A stretch of DNA of 30,310 nt from UBA1140 sp964573285 (GTDB taxonomy: Bacteria; Campylobacterota; Campylobacteria; Campylobacterales; Sulfurovaceae). The stretch spans positions 1 through 30,310 of the forward strand of contig CAZNJD010000019.1 of the NCBI GenBank assembly GCA_964573285.1, given 5' to 3'. A program made the position numbers and the translations under genes. Each line of letters starts with the position of its first letter. Position 1 is the stretch's first letter. Under the pieces are notes generated by a model. It saw nothing but the letters and a program-made list of their open reading frames with translations. It was not told the DNA's origin and did no database searches. Shown here in pieces: positions 8,757 through 17,086 of the stretch.

Positions 8757-9988
8757 TACCTAGTTTGCCCATTTCCATATATCTTAAATTTATATGTAGT
8801 CAACTCATTGATACCCATTGGACCTCTAGCATGTAGTTTATTGGTAGAGATACCAACCTCTGCACCAAATCCAAATACCCCACCATCAGTAAACCTTGTA
8901 CTAGCATTAACATAAACACAAGCTGCATCAATTATATCCAAAAACTTTTCAGCCATAGTATAGTTTTCAGTAATAATTGCTTCAGAGTGTCCTGACCCAT
9001 ATTTAGTAATATGTGATATAGCTTCATCTATATCATCTACAACTTTAATATTGAGTTGATTAGAGAGATACTCTGTATTAAAATCATTATCAGTTGCTCT
9101 GTCAATGAAAATAAACTCTCTAGTAATAGCACACCCTTTTAATTTAGTACCTGCATCAATAAAAGTTTTGTATATAGAGGGTAAAAGTTTTTTGGCAATC
9201 TCTCTATCTATAATTAGTGTCTCCATAGCATTACAAACTCCTGGTCTTTGACACTTAGCATTTAATGCTATATTAATAGCTTTGGTTTGGTCGGCATCTT
9301 TGTGAATATATGTGTGACAAAGCCCTTTGTCATGTTTGACTACAGGGACACTAGAGTTTTGAGAGATATAATGGATAAGTCCCTCTCCACCTCTCGGTAC
9401 AATTAAATCTACAAAACTATCCTCTTTGATAAGTTTTGCTACACCCTCTCGTGAGCTATCAGGAAGCAGTGAGATAATCTCTTTTGGTAAATTATTTTTT
9501 TCTAAAACACTTTGGAGTATTTTAGCAATTGCTCTATTGGAATTCTCTGCCTCTTTTCCACCTTTTAGTATAGCTACATTTCCACTTTTGAAACATAATG
9601 CTGCCACATCAGAGGTAACATTTGGTCTGGACTCATAAATCACACCTATTACACCAATGGGTACAGATACTTTCTCTATCCGTAGATTATCATCATTTAC
9701 CCAACCCTCCAATACTCTACCTACAGGCTCTTTAAGAGCAGATATTTCTACTAATGATTTAGCAATTGTTTTTACTCTATTTTCATCAAGTAAAAGTCTA
9801 TCAAGCAAGGCATCATCAAGATTATTAGTTCTTCCTAGATGCATATCCTTTCTATTTTCTTTAACTATAAATAGAGTATGTTCCAATAGAGCCTCTGCCA
9901 TCTCTTGAAGTATTCTATTTTTTGTTTTACTATCTAATGTAGCTACTATCTGTGTAGAAGCTTTTGCTTTTGTCAAAAATTCTCTCAT
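8756..9988 (-). CDS. proA: Gamma-glutamyl phosphate reductase
   Basis: 410 residues, full length for ProA. It reduces gamma-glutamyl phosphate with NADPH to glutamate semialdehyde, the second step of proline synthesis, in the cytoplasm. The aldehyde-dehydrogenase fold is clear. YESRPNVTSDVAALCFKSGN (118-137) lies in the nucleotide-binding half, and the catalytic cysteine is C252 in KCQRPGVCNAMETL. HARGPMGINELTTYK near the C-terminus is also typical of the family. It is the first gene of a unit with tamA and tamB. No proB (glutamate 5-kinase) lies in the window. A TATAAT box sits 27 bases upstream of the ATG. The Shine-Dalgarno sequence is poor. Confidence 0.96.
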   Translation of the reverse strand: MREFLTKAKASTQIVATLDSKTKNRILQEMAEALLEHTLFIVKENRKDMHLGRTNNLDDALLDRLLLDENRVKTIAKSLVEISALKEPVGRVLEGWVNDDNLRIEKVSVPIGVIGVIYESRPNVTSDVAALCFKSGNVAILKGGKEAENSNRAIAKILQSVLEKNNLPKEIISLLPDSSREGVAKLIKEDSFVDLIVPRGGEGLIHYISQNSSVPVVKHDKGLCHTYIHKDADQTKAINIALNAKCQRPGVCNAMETLIIDREIAKKLLPSIYKTFIDAGTKLKGCAITREFIFIDRATDNDFNTEYLSNQLNIKVVDDIDEAISHITKYGSGHSEAIITENYTMAEKFLDIIDAACVYVNASTRFTDGGVFGFGAEVGISTNKLHARGPMGINELTTYKFKIYGNGQTR

Positions 9989-10014
9989 AATATTATTTCG
10001 CTTTTTTTGATGTT

Positions 10015-10020
10015 ATTATA
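10015..10020 (-). promoter_or_regulatory. Candidate -10 box for proA-tamA-tamB
   Basis: The minus strand reads a perfect TATAAT at 10020-10015, 27 bases before the proA ATG, inside the 38-base gap after the preceding gene. This would let proA-tamAB be transcribed independently. No clear -35 is seen. Confidence 0.4.
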
Positions 10021-10026
10021 TCTTAG

Positions 10027-10905
10027 TTATTCTTTGCTACAGTTACTCTCTAGTTTAGTTAAAGTAGCAAATCCACATCCCTCATCAGCCTCTTCATCTC
10101 CTTCATAGAGTAATTCACTACTACCAGTATTAGCACTTTGGGTAGTACTACTCTCTTCAACATCTACACTATCTTCTATTTGAACACTATCTTCCATAGC
10201 AATATTTTTATTTTTATTCTCAAAATAAGTAATAATATTTTTATCTCCATTTATTATCTGAATATTTTTTCCATCTTTGATTAATAAAATAGGAATAGTT
10301 TTAAAATTTAAAAAAGTAGCAAAATTTCTAGCCTCTATATCATCAATATTTAGTTTAGTAAAATCAATGTGTTGTTCTTTTAGATACTCTTTTACCTTTT
10401 TACAGTGAGGACATGTAACCGATTGAATTAGATAGTTTCCATTTGAGACTACAAAAGCTTGTGATTTTGGAATAGCCAAAAAAGATAGTGATATAAAAAC
10501 TGATACTACAGCAGGAATAACCATTAAAAAATATTTCCGTGAAGAGAGTAAAGTTATAATAACTAAAAATGCATAAACACCCATACAGAACTTACACATC
10601 TCTGGAGAAGCATAGTATTGATACCCCAACATAATAGTTTCAAAGAGTAGTGATGATACAATTACTAAGAAAAATAGCTTTTCACTCACTTTTTTATTGA
10701 AACTCAATATTCCTATTAATAATACAATCAAAGCATCAGCTACACCAATAAAATTGAGATAGATACTATCAAATCTCAATAAGCTATCAGCTAATAGACA
10801 TCCTGTTGAGGCACATAGTGTAGAGTGAAAAAGTTTTAAAACAGCCTCCACTGTCACATAAATAGTAAATAGCAATGGTAAATAGATAAATGATATTTTT
10901 TTCAT
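10027..10905 (-). CDS. VKOR-like membrane oxidoreductase fused to a thioredoxin/glutaredoxin-like domain
   Basis: 292 residues. Several membrane helices occupy about 5-150. C31 and C36 (LCASTGCL) and the CKFC pair C104/C107 match the loop and active-site cysteines of vitamin K epoxide reductase-type proteins. These proteins oxidise thiol partners and pass electrons to quinone, forming periplasmic disulfides. A soluble Trx/Grx-like domain follows with CPHC at C165/C168 and the cis-Pro segment KTIPILLI near 205, so the protein probably carries its own DsbA-like partner. The last 55 residues are acidic and Ser/Thr-rich, ending in GCGFATLTKLESNC, a tail I do not recognise. AAGGAG lies five bases before the ATG. 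The VKOR-Trx fusion call is strong, but the client proteins are unknown. Confidence 0.85.
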   Translation of the reverse strand: MKKISFIYLPLLFTIYVTVEAVLKLFHSTLCASTGCLLADSLLRFDSIYLNFIGVADALIVLLIGILSFNKKVSEKLFFLVIVSSLLFETIMLGYQYYASPEMCKFCMGVYAFLVIITLLSSRKYFLMVIPAVVSVFISLSFLAIPKSQAFVVSNGNYLIQSVTCPHCKKVKEYLKEQHIDFTKLNIDDIEARNFATFLNFKTIPILLIKDGKNIQIINGDKNIITYFENKNKNIAMEDSVQIEDSVDVEESSTTQSANTGSSELLYEGDEEADEGCGFATLTKLESNCSKE

Positions 10906-10910
10906 AAAAT

Positions 10911-10937
10911 CTCCTTATAGAATAATTTGAGATTATA
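10911..10937 (-). promoter_or_regulatory. Promoter -10 and ribosome binding site of the VKOR-like gene
   Basis: The minus strand reads TATAAT at 10937-10932 and AAGGAG at 10916-10911, with the ATG at 10905. The 5' leader would be only about 20 bases. A poor -35-like TCTTAT lies 17 bases upstream of the -10. Confidence 0.5.
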
Positions 10938-10958
10938 ATAAGATTATTCTAAGAATAA
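10919..10958. promoter_or_regulatory. Palindromic AGAATAA motifs around the VKOR-gene promoter (candidate operator)
   Basis: The heptamer AGAATAA or its complement occurs three times in 40 bases: 10919-10925, 10944-10950 (inverted) and 10952-10958. The last two form a perfect 15-base palindrome with a single central base (TTATTCTAAGAATAA, 10944-10958). The first copy and 10943-10950 form 8-base arms (AGAATAAT/ATTATTCT) that bracket the TATAAT box. This is a plausible binding site for a dimeric regulator, though AT-rich DNA makes chance palindromes less rare. Confidence 0.4.
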
Positions 10959-11008
10959 GATTTTTTTTAAGTGTTATTAATATCTATTTAAAACAATAGC
11001 TATTCTAA

Positions 11009-11551
11009 TTAAAACTCCAAAACACTATAAACAGGACTATCTATACCATTTTTGCCATTCAAAAATGTAAGTTCAGCTATAAAACAGCACTCTACGCAGT
11101 GGGCATCTACTTTGTTTATTAGATTAGATGCTGCCTTAGCTGTACCTCCTGTTGCTATTAGGTCATCTATTAGAAGTACTTTAGCTCCTTTTTTCCCTTC
11201 AAATGCGTCTATATGTACCTCTACTTCATCAAAACCATACTCTAAGGAATACTTCTCAGCTACTGTTGTATATGGTAATTTTCCTTTTTTCCGTACTGGT
11301 ACAAAGCCTATTCCTAATCTATCTGCTAATATAGAACCAAATATAAATCCTCTTGCATCAATACCTGCTATATAGTCTAAATTATACTCTTTATATCTCT
11401 GCTCTAGGTGGTTCATAAGAGTTTTTAATCCTTTGGGATTATTTAATAGGGTTGTAATATCTTTAAATATTATTCCCTTTTTGGGGAAGTCTGGTATATC
11501 TCGTATTGTATCTAATATTATCTGTTTGTCTTGGGGTGAAAGCGTTGACAT
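11009..11551 (-). CDS. apt: Adenine phosphoribosyltransferase
   Basis: 180 residues, full length. It converts adenine and PRPP to AMP in purine salvage. The type I PRTase PRPP-binding motif is VLLIDDLIATGGT at 125-137, and the IAGIDARGFIFGS segment at 61-73 is characteristic of APT. ATG at 11551 is preceded by GAAGG (11563-11559) at suitable spacing and by TATAAT at 11589-11584. It stands alone on the minus strand, divergent from pyrH. Confidence 0.97.
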   Translation of the reverse strand: MSTLSPQDKQIILDTIRDIPDFPKKGIIFKDITTLLNNPKGLKTLMNHLEQRYKEYNLDYIAGIDARGFIFGSILADRLGIGFVPVRKKGKLPYTTVAEKYSLEYGFDEVEVHIDAFEGKKGAKVLLIDDLIATGGTAKAASNLINKVDAHCVECCFIAELTFLNGKNGIDSPVYSVLEF

Positions 11552-11583
11552 TACTTTTCCTTCTATGATTTTTATATTTTGTA

Positions 11584-11589
11584 ATTATA
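11584..11589 (-). promoter_or_regulatory. Candidate -10 box of apt
   Basis: TATAAT on the minus strand, 32 bases upstream of the apt ATG and followed by the GAAGG ribosome binding site. It shares the 100-base divergent intergenic region with the pyrH promoter. Confidence 0.5.
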
Positions 11590-11621
11590 ACAAAAGTCAA
11601 CCAAATTTAAGTACTTTAGGG

Positions 11622-11645
11622 TAAAATCTCATCTTAAAACAAGGG
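11622..11645 (+). promoter_or_regulatory. Candidate -10 box and ribosome binding site of the pyrH operon
   Basis: TAAAAT at 11622-11627 is a plausible -10. AAGGG at 11641-11645 is the Shine-Dalgarno sequence. A TTG codon directly abuts it (11646), whereas ATG at 11655 sits nine bases downstream, which decides the pyrH start in favour of the ATG. Confidence 0.45.
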
Positions 11646-11654
11646 TTGCAAATC

Positions 11655-12365
11655 ATGATAAAAAAAAGAGTACTAGTAAAGTTTTCTGGTGAAGCATTGG
11701 CTGGTGAAAATGGTTATGGTATAGATACGAAGATTTTACATTTTATTTCTAGTGAGATTAAGGCACTTGTAGCAAATGGTAATCAAGTTGCTATTGTTAT
11801 AGGTGGTGGTAATATTATTCGTGGTGTATCTGCTGCTGCTGATGGTGTGATTAAACGAACTAGTGGTGATTATATGGGAATGTTAGCAACAGCTATTAAT
11901 GGTATAGCTATTCAAGAGGCATTGGAACATATAGGATTAGCGACACGACTACTTAGTGCTATCAATATGCAAGAGGTAGGTGAACCATTTATTATTCGTC
12001 GTGCCAAAAGACATCTCGAAAAAGGAAGAGTAGTGATTTTTGCAGGTGGAACTGGTAATCCATATTTTACAACTGATACAGCTGCAACATTACGAGCTTC
12101 TGAGATAGAAGCAGAGGTAATTATCAAAGCTACTAAAGTAGATGGAGTTTATGACAAAGACCCTCATAAATATAAGGATGCAGTTAAATTAGATAGAATT
12201 ACTTATGATGAAGCACTTAGTGAACATATAAAAGTAATGGATGATACATCTATAGCATTGGCAAGAGATAACAGTATGCCAATTATTGTTTGTAATATGT
12301 TTGAAAAGGGTAATCTATTGGCTATTGTCAATGGAAATAGAGATTTATGCTCAATTGTAGAATAA
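11655..12365 (+). CDS. pyrH: UMP kinase
   Basis: 236 residues from the ATG. It phosphorylates UMP to UDP in pyrimidine nucleotide synthesis and is a hexameric amino-acid-kinase-fold enzyme. Visible motifs: KRVLVKFSGEAL at the N-terminus (phosphate loop), VIGGGNIIRG, then GTGNPYFTTDTAA and KATKVDGVYDKDP. An upstream in-frame TTG at 11646 would add three residues but abuts the AAGGG ribosome binding site, so I chose ATG at 11655. It is the first gene of a long plus-strand operon. Confidence 0.97.
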   Translation: MIKKRVLVKFSGEALAGENGYGIDTKILHFISSEIKALVANGNQVAIVIGGGNIIRGVSAAADGVIKRTSGDYMGMLATAINGIAIQEALEHIGLATRLLSAINMQEVGEPFIIRRAKRHLEKGRVVIFAGGTGNPYFTTDTAATLRASEIEAEVIIKATKVDGVYDKDPHKYKDAVKLDRITYDEALSEHIKVMDDTSIALARDNSMPIIVCNMFEKGNLLAIVNGNRDLCSIVE

Positions 12366-12390
12366 AAGAAATAGATAAAGGATAAAATGA

Positions 12391-12597
12391 ATGAAAATAG
12401 AAAAATTAACAGCACAAGCATTAGAAAGACTCCATTTTGATAGATATTTGCTAGCAATTGCAGTAGGCAAAAGGGCTGAAGAGATTGCACATGGTGCTAC
12501 ACCACTTGTTGATATGGACCCTAAAATAGAAAAATTTACCGATATTGCTTTAGTAGAGATTGCAGAAGGTAAAATTATAGTTTCAGACGAAGGATAA
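12391..12597 (+). CDS. rpoZ: DNA-directed RNA polymerase omega subunit
   Basis: 68 residues, the usual small size for epsilonproteobacterial omega. It is a chaperone-like subunit that wraps the beta-prime C-terminus and helps assemble RNA polymerase. The segment FDRYLLAIAVGKRAEEIAHG is the conserved omega core (R-Y-x-L-...-AxxRA-x-E). AAAGGA at 12377-12382 precedes the ATG at good spacing. It sits between pyrH and spoT. An omega-spoT neighbourhood is common in bacteria. Confidence 0.95.
   Translation: MKIEKLTAQALERLHFDRYLLAIAVGKRAEEIAHGATPLVDMDPKIEKFTDIALVEIAEGKIIVSDEG
12588..12594 (+). promoter_or_regulatory. spoT ribosome binding site inside the end of rpoZ
   Basis: CGAAGGA lies within the last codons of rpoZ, eight bases upstream of TTG at 12603. 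It supports TTG as the spoT start and suggests translational coupling of the two genes. Confidence 0.6.
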
Positions 12598-12602
12598 CTA
12601 TT

Positions 12603-14750
12603 TTGGAGGCTTTACTCAGCAAAGCAGATAATATTTCTACTATAGAGGAGGCTGAGGAACTTCTCTTCTCTTATACCAACTCTAATTCAGAAATTATTAA
12701 TAAAGCATTAATTTTAGCAAAAGAGGCTCATTCTGGACAAACTCGTAAGAGTGGAGAGCCTTATATTATACATCCTATTTTAGTAGGTGTATTTACAGCT
12801 ATGATTTCAAATGATGAGATGATGGTAGCTTCTGCACTTTTGCATGATGTAGTAGAAGATACAGATTATACTATTGAGGAGCTACACAGTGAATTTGGTA
12901 AAGATGTGGCACTATTGGTTGATGGATTAACCAAGATAGAGGTAATGCGTGATGAAGAGCTTATCCCATCAACTTCTAATCAAAAACTTATATCCTCTGC
13001 TTTAACTTTTAGAAATATGTTAATCACTTCAATCAAAGATGTCAGAGTTCTTGTTGTAAAACTTTGTGATAGATTACATAATATGATGACTCTAAATGCC
13101 TTGCCAAAGCATAAACAGCTTAGAATTGCAGAAGAGACTATGGTTGTATATGCACCAATTGCCCATCGTTTGGGTATTGGTCAGCTTAAAAATCGTTTGG
13201 AGGATTTGAGTTTTTATTATATATATCCCGATGCTTATAAGCAGATAGATGATTATATCAAAGGGAATACTCAAAATCTACAACTCAAACTAAATAGATT
13301 TATACAAAAGATAAAGAAATTAATAATCTTAAATGGTATTAAAGAGAAAGATTTTGAGATATTTGGACGAGTTAAGCACTACTACTCTATGTATCTAAAG
13401 ATGCAGAGAAAAGGTATAGGTATTGATGAGATACTTGATTTAATTGCTATTCGTATATTAGTTAAAGAGGATTTAGAATGTTATGAGATTTTAGGAGTAT
13501 TGCATCTGAATTTTAAACCAATTATATCAAGATTTAAAGATTATATAACCTTGCCAAAAGAGAATGGGTATAGTACCATACATACCACACTTTTTAATGA
13601 TAAAGGGATTGTTGAGGCACAAATTAGAACATTTGAGATGCATAAAACAGCAGAGTTTGGGATAGCTGCACATTGGCATTATAAAGATGGACGAGATGAG
13701 ACCAAAGAGGTTAACTTAGATTGGTTAAAAGGTTTACAATATCAAGATGAATCAGTTGAAGAGTTTTATTCATTTGCTAGAGGTGAGCTATTTACCGAAG
13801 ATATTAGTGTTTATTCTCCAATAGGAGACCAAATAACACTTCCTCGTGGTTCAGTTGCTTTGGATTTTGGATATGCAATTCATTCAGATATAGGTAATAC
13901 TGCTATATCAGCATTGATTAATAAACAAAAAGCATTACTATTGACTCCACTAAAAAATGGAGATATTGTTCGCATTATTACCGACCAAGATGCCTCTGTG
14001 CATTGCTCTTGGATAGATACAGTCAAAACTAGCAGAGCCAAAGAGGGTATCAAAAATGCTTGTAAACAGAAGATAAGAGAGTGTAATAGATTAAGTGCTA
14101 TTAATATATTTGGTCTATTATTCAATATGCCTATAGATAAAATTATCTCACTATTTGATATATGTGAATCTAAAGATAGTGCATTTAAGCTAACTAGTAA
14201 CAAACAGATATATAGAGATGTATTGGGTAGATTTATTAGTGTTTATACAGATATTTCAGATATTAGTGATAACTTTGTTTATCCAAAAGAGTTTGTATTA
14301 GAGCATTTTAGTCTAATTAGTAATAAACATATTGATAATGTAGAGTTTGATTACTGTTGTCATCCAAAAATAGGTGATGATATAGTTGCATTTTATCAAG
14401 ATAATAGGGTAATAATACATCATAAATTATGCAAAGAAGCATTTAAAAAGATGCAAAATCATGAACCTATGGTATTTGTATCATGGATTAATGAGAAATC
14501 ATATCGATATAGATTGATTATTAGTTTGCAAAATAGAAAAGGTATCTTGGCAGAGCTTTTACACAAACTAGCTATGTTGGATTTGAATATATTAAGTATA
14601 GACCTGGGGATTACAAATAGTGAGAGTGCAGAGTTTTGTAAAATCGAGGTTGAGACCAAAGAACAAAATAGTAAGAAATTAAAAGAAAAATTGAGCAAAA
14701 AATTTAAACTAGTTGATATGCTTAGTCTAAATGATGCTTATAATAAATAG
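12603..14750 (+). CDS. spoT: Bifunctional (p)ppGpp synthetase/hydrolase, RelA/SpoT family
   Basis: 715 residues with the full long-RSH architecture. The HD hydrolase is at about 30-180: H43 in EAHSGQ, H81-D82 in HDVVED, D156 in KLCDRLHN, so the hydrolase site looks intact. The synthetase domain is at about 230-350, with GRVKHYYSMYLKM and ENGYSTIHT. A TGS domain lies at about 395-455 (ISVYSPIGDQITLPRG), and a C-terminal ACT domain at about 640-710. It makes and degrades the stringent-response alarmone. The start is TTG, preceded by AAGGA in rpoZ. It is apparently the only long RSH here, as in other Campylobacterota. Confidence 0.96.
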   Translation: MEALLSKADNISTIEEAEELLFSYTNSNSEIINKALILAKEAHSGQTRKSGEPYIIHPILVGVFTAMISNDEMMVASALLHDVVEDTDYTIEELHSEFGKDVALLVDGLTKIEVMRDEELIPSTSNQKLISSALTFRNMLITSIKDVRVLVVKLCDRLHNMMTLNALPKHKQLRIAEETMVVYAPIAHRLGIGQLKNRLEDLSFYYIYPDAYKQIDDYIKGNTQNLQLKLNRFIQKIKKLIILNGIKEKDFEIFGRVKHYYSMYLKMQRKGIGIDEILDLIAIRILVKEDLECYEILGVLHLNFKPIISRFKDYITLPKENGYSTIHTTLFNDKGIVEAQIRTFEMHKTAEFGIAAHWHYKDGRDETKEVNLDWLKGLQYQDESVEEFYSFARGELFTEDISVYSPIGDQITLPRGSVALDFGYAIHSDIGNTAISALINKQKALLLTPLKNGDIVRIITDQDASVHCSWIDTVKTSRAKEGIKNACKQKIRECNRLSAINIFGLLFNMPIDKIISLFDICESKDSAFKLTSNKQIYRDVLGRFISVYTDISDISDNFVYPKEFVLEHFSLISNKHIDNVEFDYCCHPKIGDDIVAFYQDNRVIIHHKLCKEAFKKMQNHEPMVFVSWINEKSYRYRLIISLQNRKGILAELLHKLAMLDLNILSIDLGITNSESAEFCKIEVETKEQNSKKLKEKLSKKFKLVDMLSLNDAYNK

Positions 14751-14762
14751 ATAGAGGGAAAT

Positions 14763-15977
14763 ATGTCAAAAAAAGAACAAATAGAGATAGCACTAAATGA
14801 GATTGGCAGAGGGACTGCTGAAATTATAGATATGCAACGAATAGAGAAACTCGTAACAGAATTTTATGAAAATGGTACAACTTATAGTGTCAAAGCAGGA
14901 TTTGACCCAACAGGTGCTGATTTACATTTAGGTCATACTGTTTTACTTCAAAAGCTTAAAGTATTTCAAAAACATGGTGGAGTAGTTCAGTTACTTATTG
15001 GTGATTTTACAGCAACTATTGGTGACCCTACAGGTAAGAGCGAGACTAGAAAAGTTCTTGATAGAGATACAATTATGGCAAATGCTAAAACTTATCAAGA
15101 CCAAGTATTTAATGTAATAGATGAGTCTAAAACCCAAGTGGTTTTTAATTCCAAATGGTTAAACTCTTTAGGTGCAAAAGGATTAGTATCTTTGACTACA
15201 CTTTTTAGTGTAGCTAGAATGTTAGAACGAGATGATTTTGAGAAGCGATACAAGAGTGGACAGAGTATCTCTATTTCTGAATTTTTGTATCCACTTCTTC
15301 AAGGATATGATAGTGTAGAACTCAAATCGGATATAGAGATAGGTGGAACTGACCAAAAATTCAACTTACTTATGGGACGACAACTACAAAGAGCTTATAG
15401 TATTGATAAAGAACAAGCTGTATTGATGATGCCTATTTTAGAGGGTCTTGATGGTGTACAAAAGATGAGTAAATCTTTAGGTAACTATATAGGTATAACT
15501 GAAGCACCAAAAGATATTTATGCAAAAATTTTATCTATTTCTGATGAACTAATGTGGAGATATTATGAGATATTAAGTGATAAATCACTTGAAGATATAG
15601 CTAAAATGAGAGAAGATGTAGCAAATGGATTACTACACCCAAAAATAGTCAAAGAAAATTTGGCTTTGGAGATAACTACTAGATTTTATAATGAAGAGTC
15701 TGCTACTATGGCAAAGAGTGAGTTTGATAATATATTCAAATCAAACAAACTACCTACAGATATAGCTAAAATTGAAGTTGAAAATGGCATTTGGATATGC
15801 AAAGCATTGGTTGATGCTGGAATTGAACCATCAACTTCACAAGCTAGAAGAGATATAAAACAAGGGGCAGTGCGACTTGACCAAGAGAAAATCTCTAATG
15901 AGAAAATGAACTTGGATAGTGGTGAATATATCTTGCAAGTGGGTAAAAGAAAATTTGTAAAAGTAAAGGTAAAGTAG
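14763..15977 (+). CDS. tyrS: Tyrosyl-tRNA synthetase
   Basis: 404 residues, a class I synthetase that charges tRNA-Tyr. The HIGH-type signature is HLGH at 55-58, and KMSKS lies at 234-238. The tyrosine/tRNA core includes GGTDQKFNLLMGR (194-206). A C-terminal S4 RNA-binding domain (about 340-404, ending in QVGKRKFVKVKVK) is present. AGAGGGAAAT precedes the ATG. It lies 12 bases after spoT and overlaps the next gene by one base. Confidence 0.97.
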   Translation: MSKKEQIEIALNEIGRGTAEIIDMQRIEKLVTEFYENGTTYSVKAGFDPTGADLHLGHTVLLQKLKVFQKHGGVVQLLIGDFTATIGDPTGKSETRKVLDRDTIMANAKTYQDQVFNVIDESKTQVVFNSKWLNSLGAKGLVSLTTLFSVARMLERDDFEKRYKSGQSISISEFLYPLLQGYDSVELKSDIEIGGTDQKFNLLMGRQLQRAYSIDKEQAVLMMPILEGLDGVQKMSKSLGNYIGITEAPKDIYAKILSISDELMWRYYEILSDKSLEDIAKMREDVANGLLHPKIVKENLALEITTRFYNEESATMAKSEFDNIFKSNKLPTDIAKIEVENGIWICKALVDAGIEPSTSQARRDIKQGAVRLDQEKISNEKMNLDSGEYILQVGKRKFVKVKVK

Positions 15978-17086
15978 TGTCATTTAAATCTTTGAAAATC
16001 GGAAAGTATATAATAGAAAAGCCTATTATCCAAGGTGGTATGGGTGTAGGAATATCTTGGGACCAATTGGCAGGAACTGTTAGTGCAGAGGGTGGACTTG
16101 GTGTTATATCAGCTGTTGGTACAGGTGTTTATAAAAATAGAGCATATGTAGATAAGGTAGTGGGAAAAGAGCATAGACCACTTGAAGCAATTAATTTTTA
16201 TTCTTATAAAGCTTTGAAAAAAATTTTTGATAATGCACGAAAAATTTGTGGGGATAAACCACTAGGTTGTAATATATTGTATGCACAAACTGATTATAAT
16301 CGTGTAGTAGAAGATGCTTGTAAAGCAGGGGCTGATATAATTATTACAGGGGCTGGTCTGCCTCTGACAATGCCAGAAGCTACTAAAAATTATCCTGATG
16401 TAGCTCTAGTACCTATCCTCTCCACAGCAAAAGGACTTAGAATTTTGTGTAAAAGATGGAAAAAAACACACAATAGATTACCAGATGCTGTAATAGTTGA
16501 GGGACCTTTAAGTGGTGGACACCAAGGGTTCAAATATGATGAGTGTTTCAAAGAGGAGAACCAACTAGAAAATATTTTGCCTCCTGTAGTAGAAGAGGCG
16601 AAAAAATGGGGTTCTATCCCAGTTATTGCAGCAGGTGGTATTTGGGATTATAATGATATTGTCAAAATGATGGAATTAGGAGCAGATGCTGTCCAAATGG
16701 GTACACGATTTATTGGTACAATAGAGTGTGATACAAGTGAAGTTATGAAAAATATCATAATTGATGCCAAAGAGGAGGATATAAAACTATTTAAATCACC
16801 TGTTGGGTATCCAGCAAGAGGGGTCAAAACAGAGCTTCATAGAGATATTGAAGCTGGAACAGCACCTAAAATAGCTTGTATTTCAAACTGTGTTGCACCG
16901 TGTCATCGTGGGGTTGAGGCTAAAGTTGTAGGATATTGTATTGCTGATAGATTGAGTGATGCATATGATGGAATTAAAGAGAGTGGACTTTTCTTCACAG
17001 GTGCTAATGGTTATAGACTCAATGAGATTATAACTGTCAAAGAACTTATGGAGAAATTAATGAATGGAGAAGACTATTCTAAATAA
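15977..17086 (+). CDS. Nitronate monooxygenase/2-nitropropane dioxygenase-like FMN enzyme
   Basis: 369 residues with a TIM-barrel FMN fold. KPIIQGGMGVGISWDQLAGT lies at the N-terminus. GPLSGGHQGF carries the family's conserved histidine. VIAAGGIWDYNDIVKMMELG and ADAVQMGTRFIGT form the phosphate-binding end. The family oxidises nitronates or acts as FabK-type enoyl-ACP reductase, and the substrate cannot be fixed from sequence. A Cys-containing stretch (CISNCVAPCHRG) near residues 300-312 is notable. The start is GTG overlapping the tyrS TAG by one base, with AAAGG seven bases upstream. The tyrS neighbourhood is conserved in Campylobacterota, as I recall. Confidence 0.85.
   Translation: MSFKSLKIGKYIIEKPIIQGGMGVGISWDQLAGTVSAEGGLGVISAVGTGVYKNRAYVDKVVGKEHRPLEAINFYSYKALKKIFDNARKICGDKPLGCNILYAQTDYNRVVEDACKAGADIIITGAGLPLTMPEATKNYPDVALVPILSTAKGLRILCKRWKKTHNRLPDAVIVEGPLSGGHQGFKYDECFKEENQLENILPPVVEEAKKWGSIPVIAAGGIWDYNDIVKMMELGADAVQMGTRFIGTIECDTSEVMKNIIIDAKEEDIKLFKSPVGYPARGVKTELHRDIEAGTAPKIACISNCVAPCHRGVEAKVVGYCIADRLSDAYDGIKESGLFFTGANGYRLNEIITVKELMEKLMNGEDYSK

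Noticed and set aside
11646..11654. TTG upstream in frame as the pyrH start
   Set aside because: It directly abuts the AAGGG ribosome site, while ATG at 11655 has correct spacing and gives the normal UMP kinase N-terminus.
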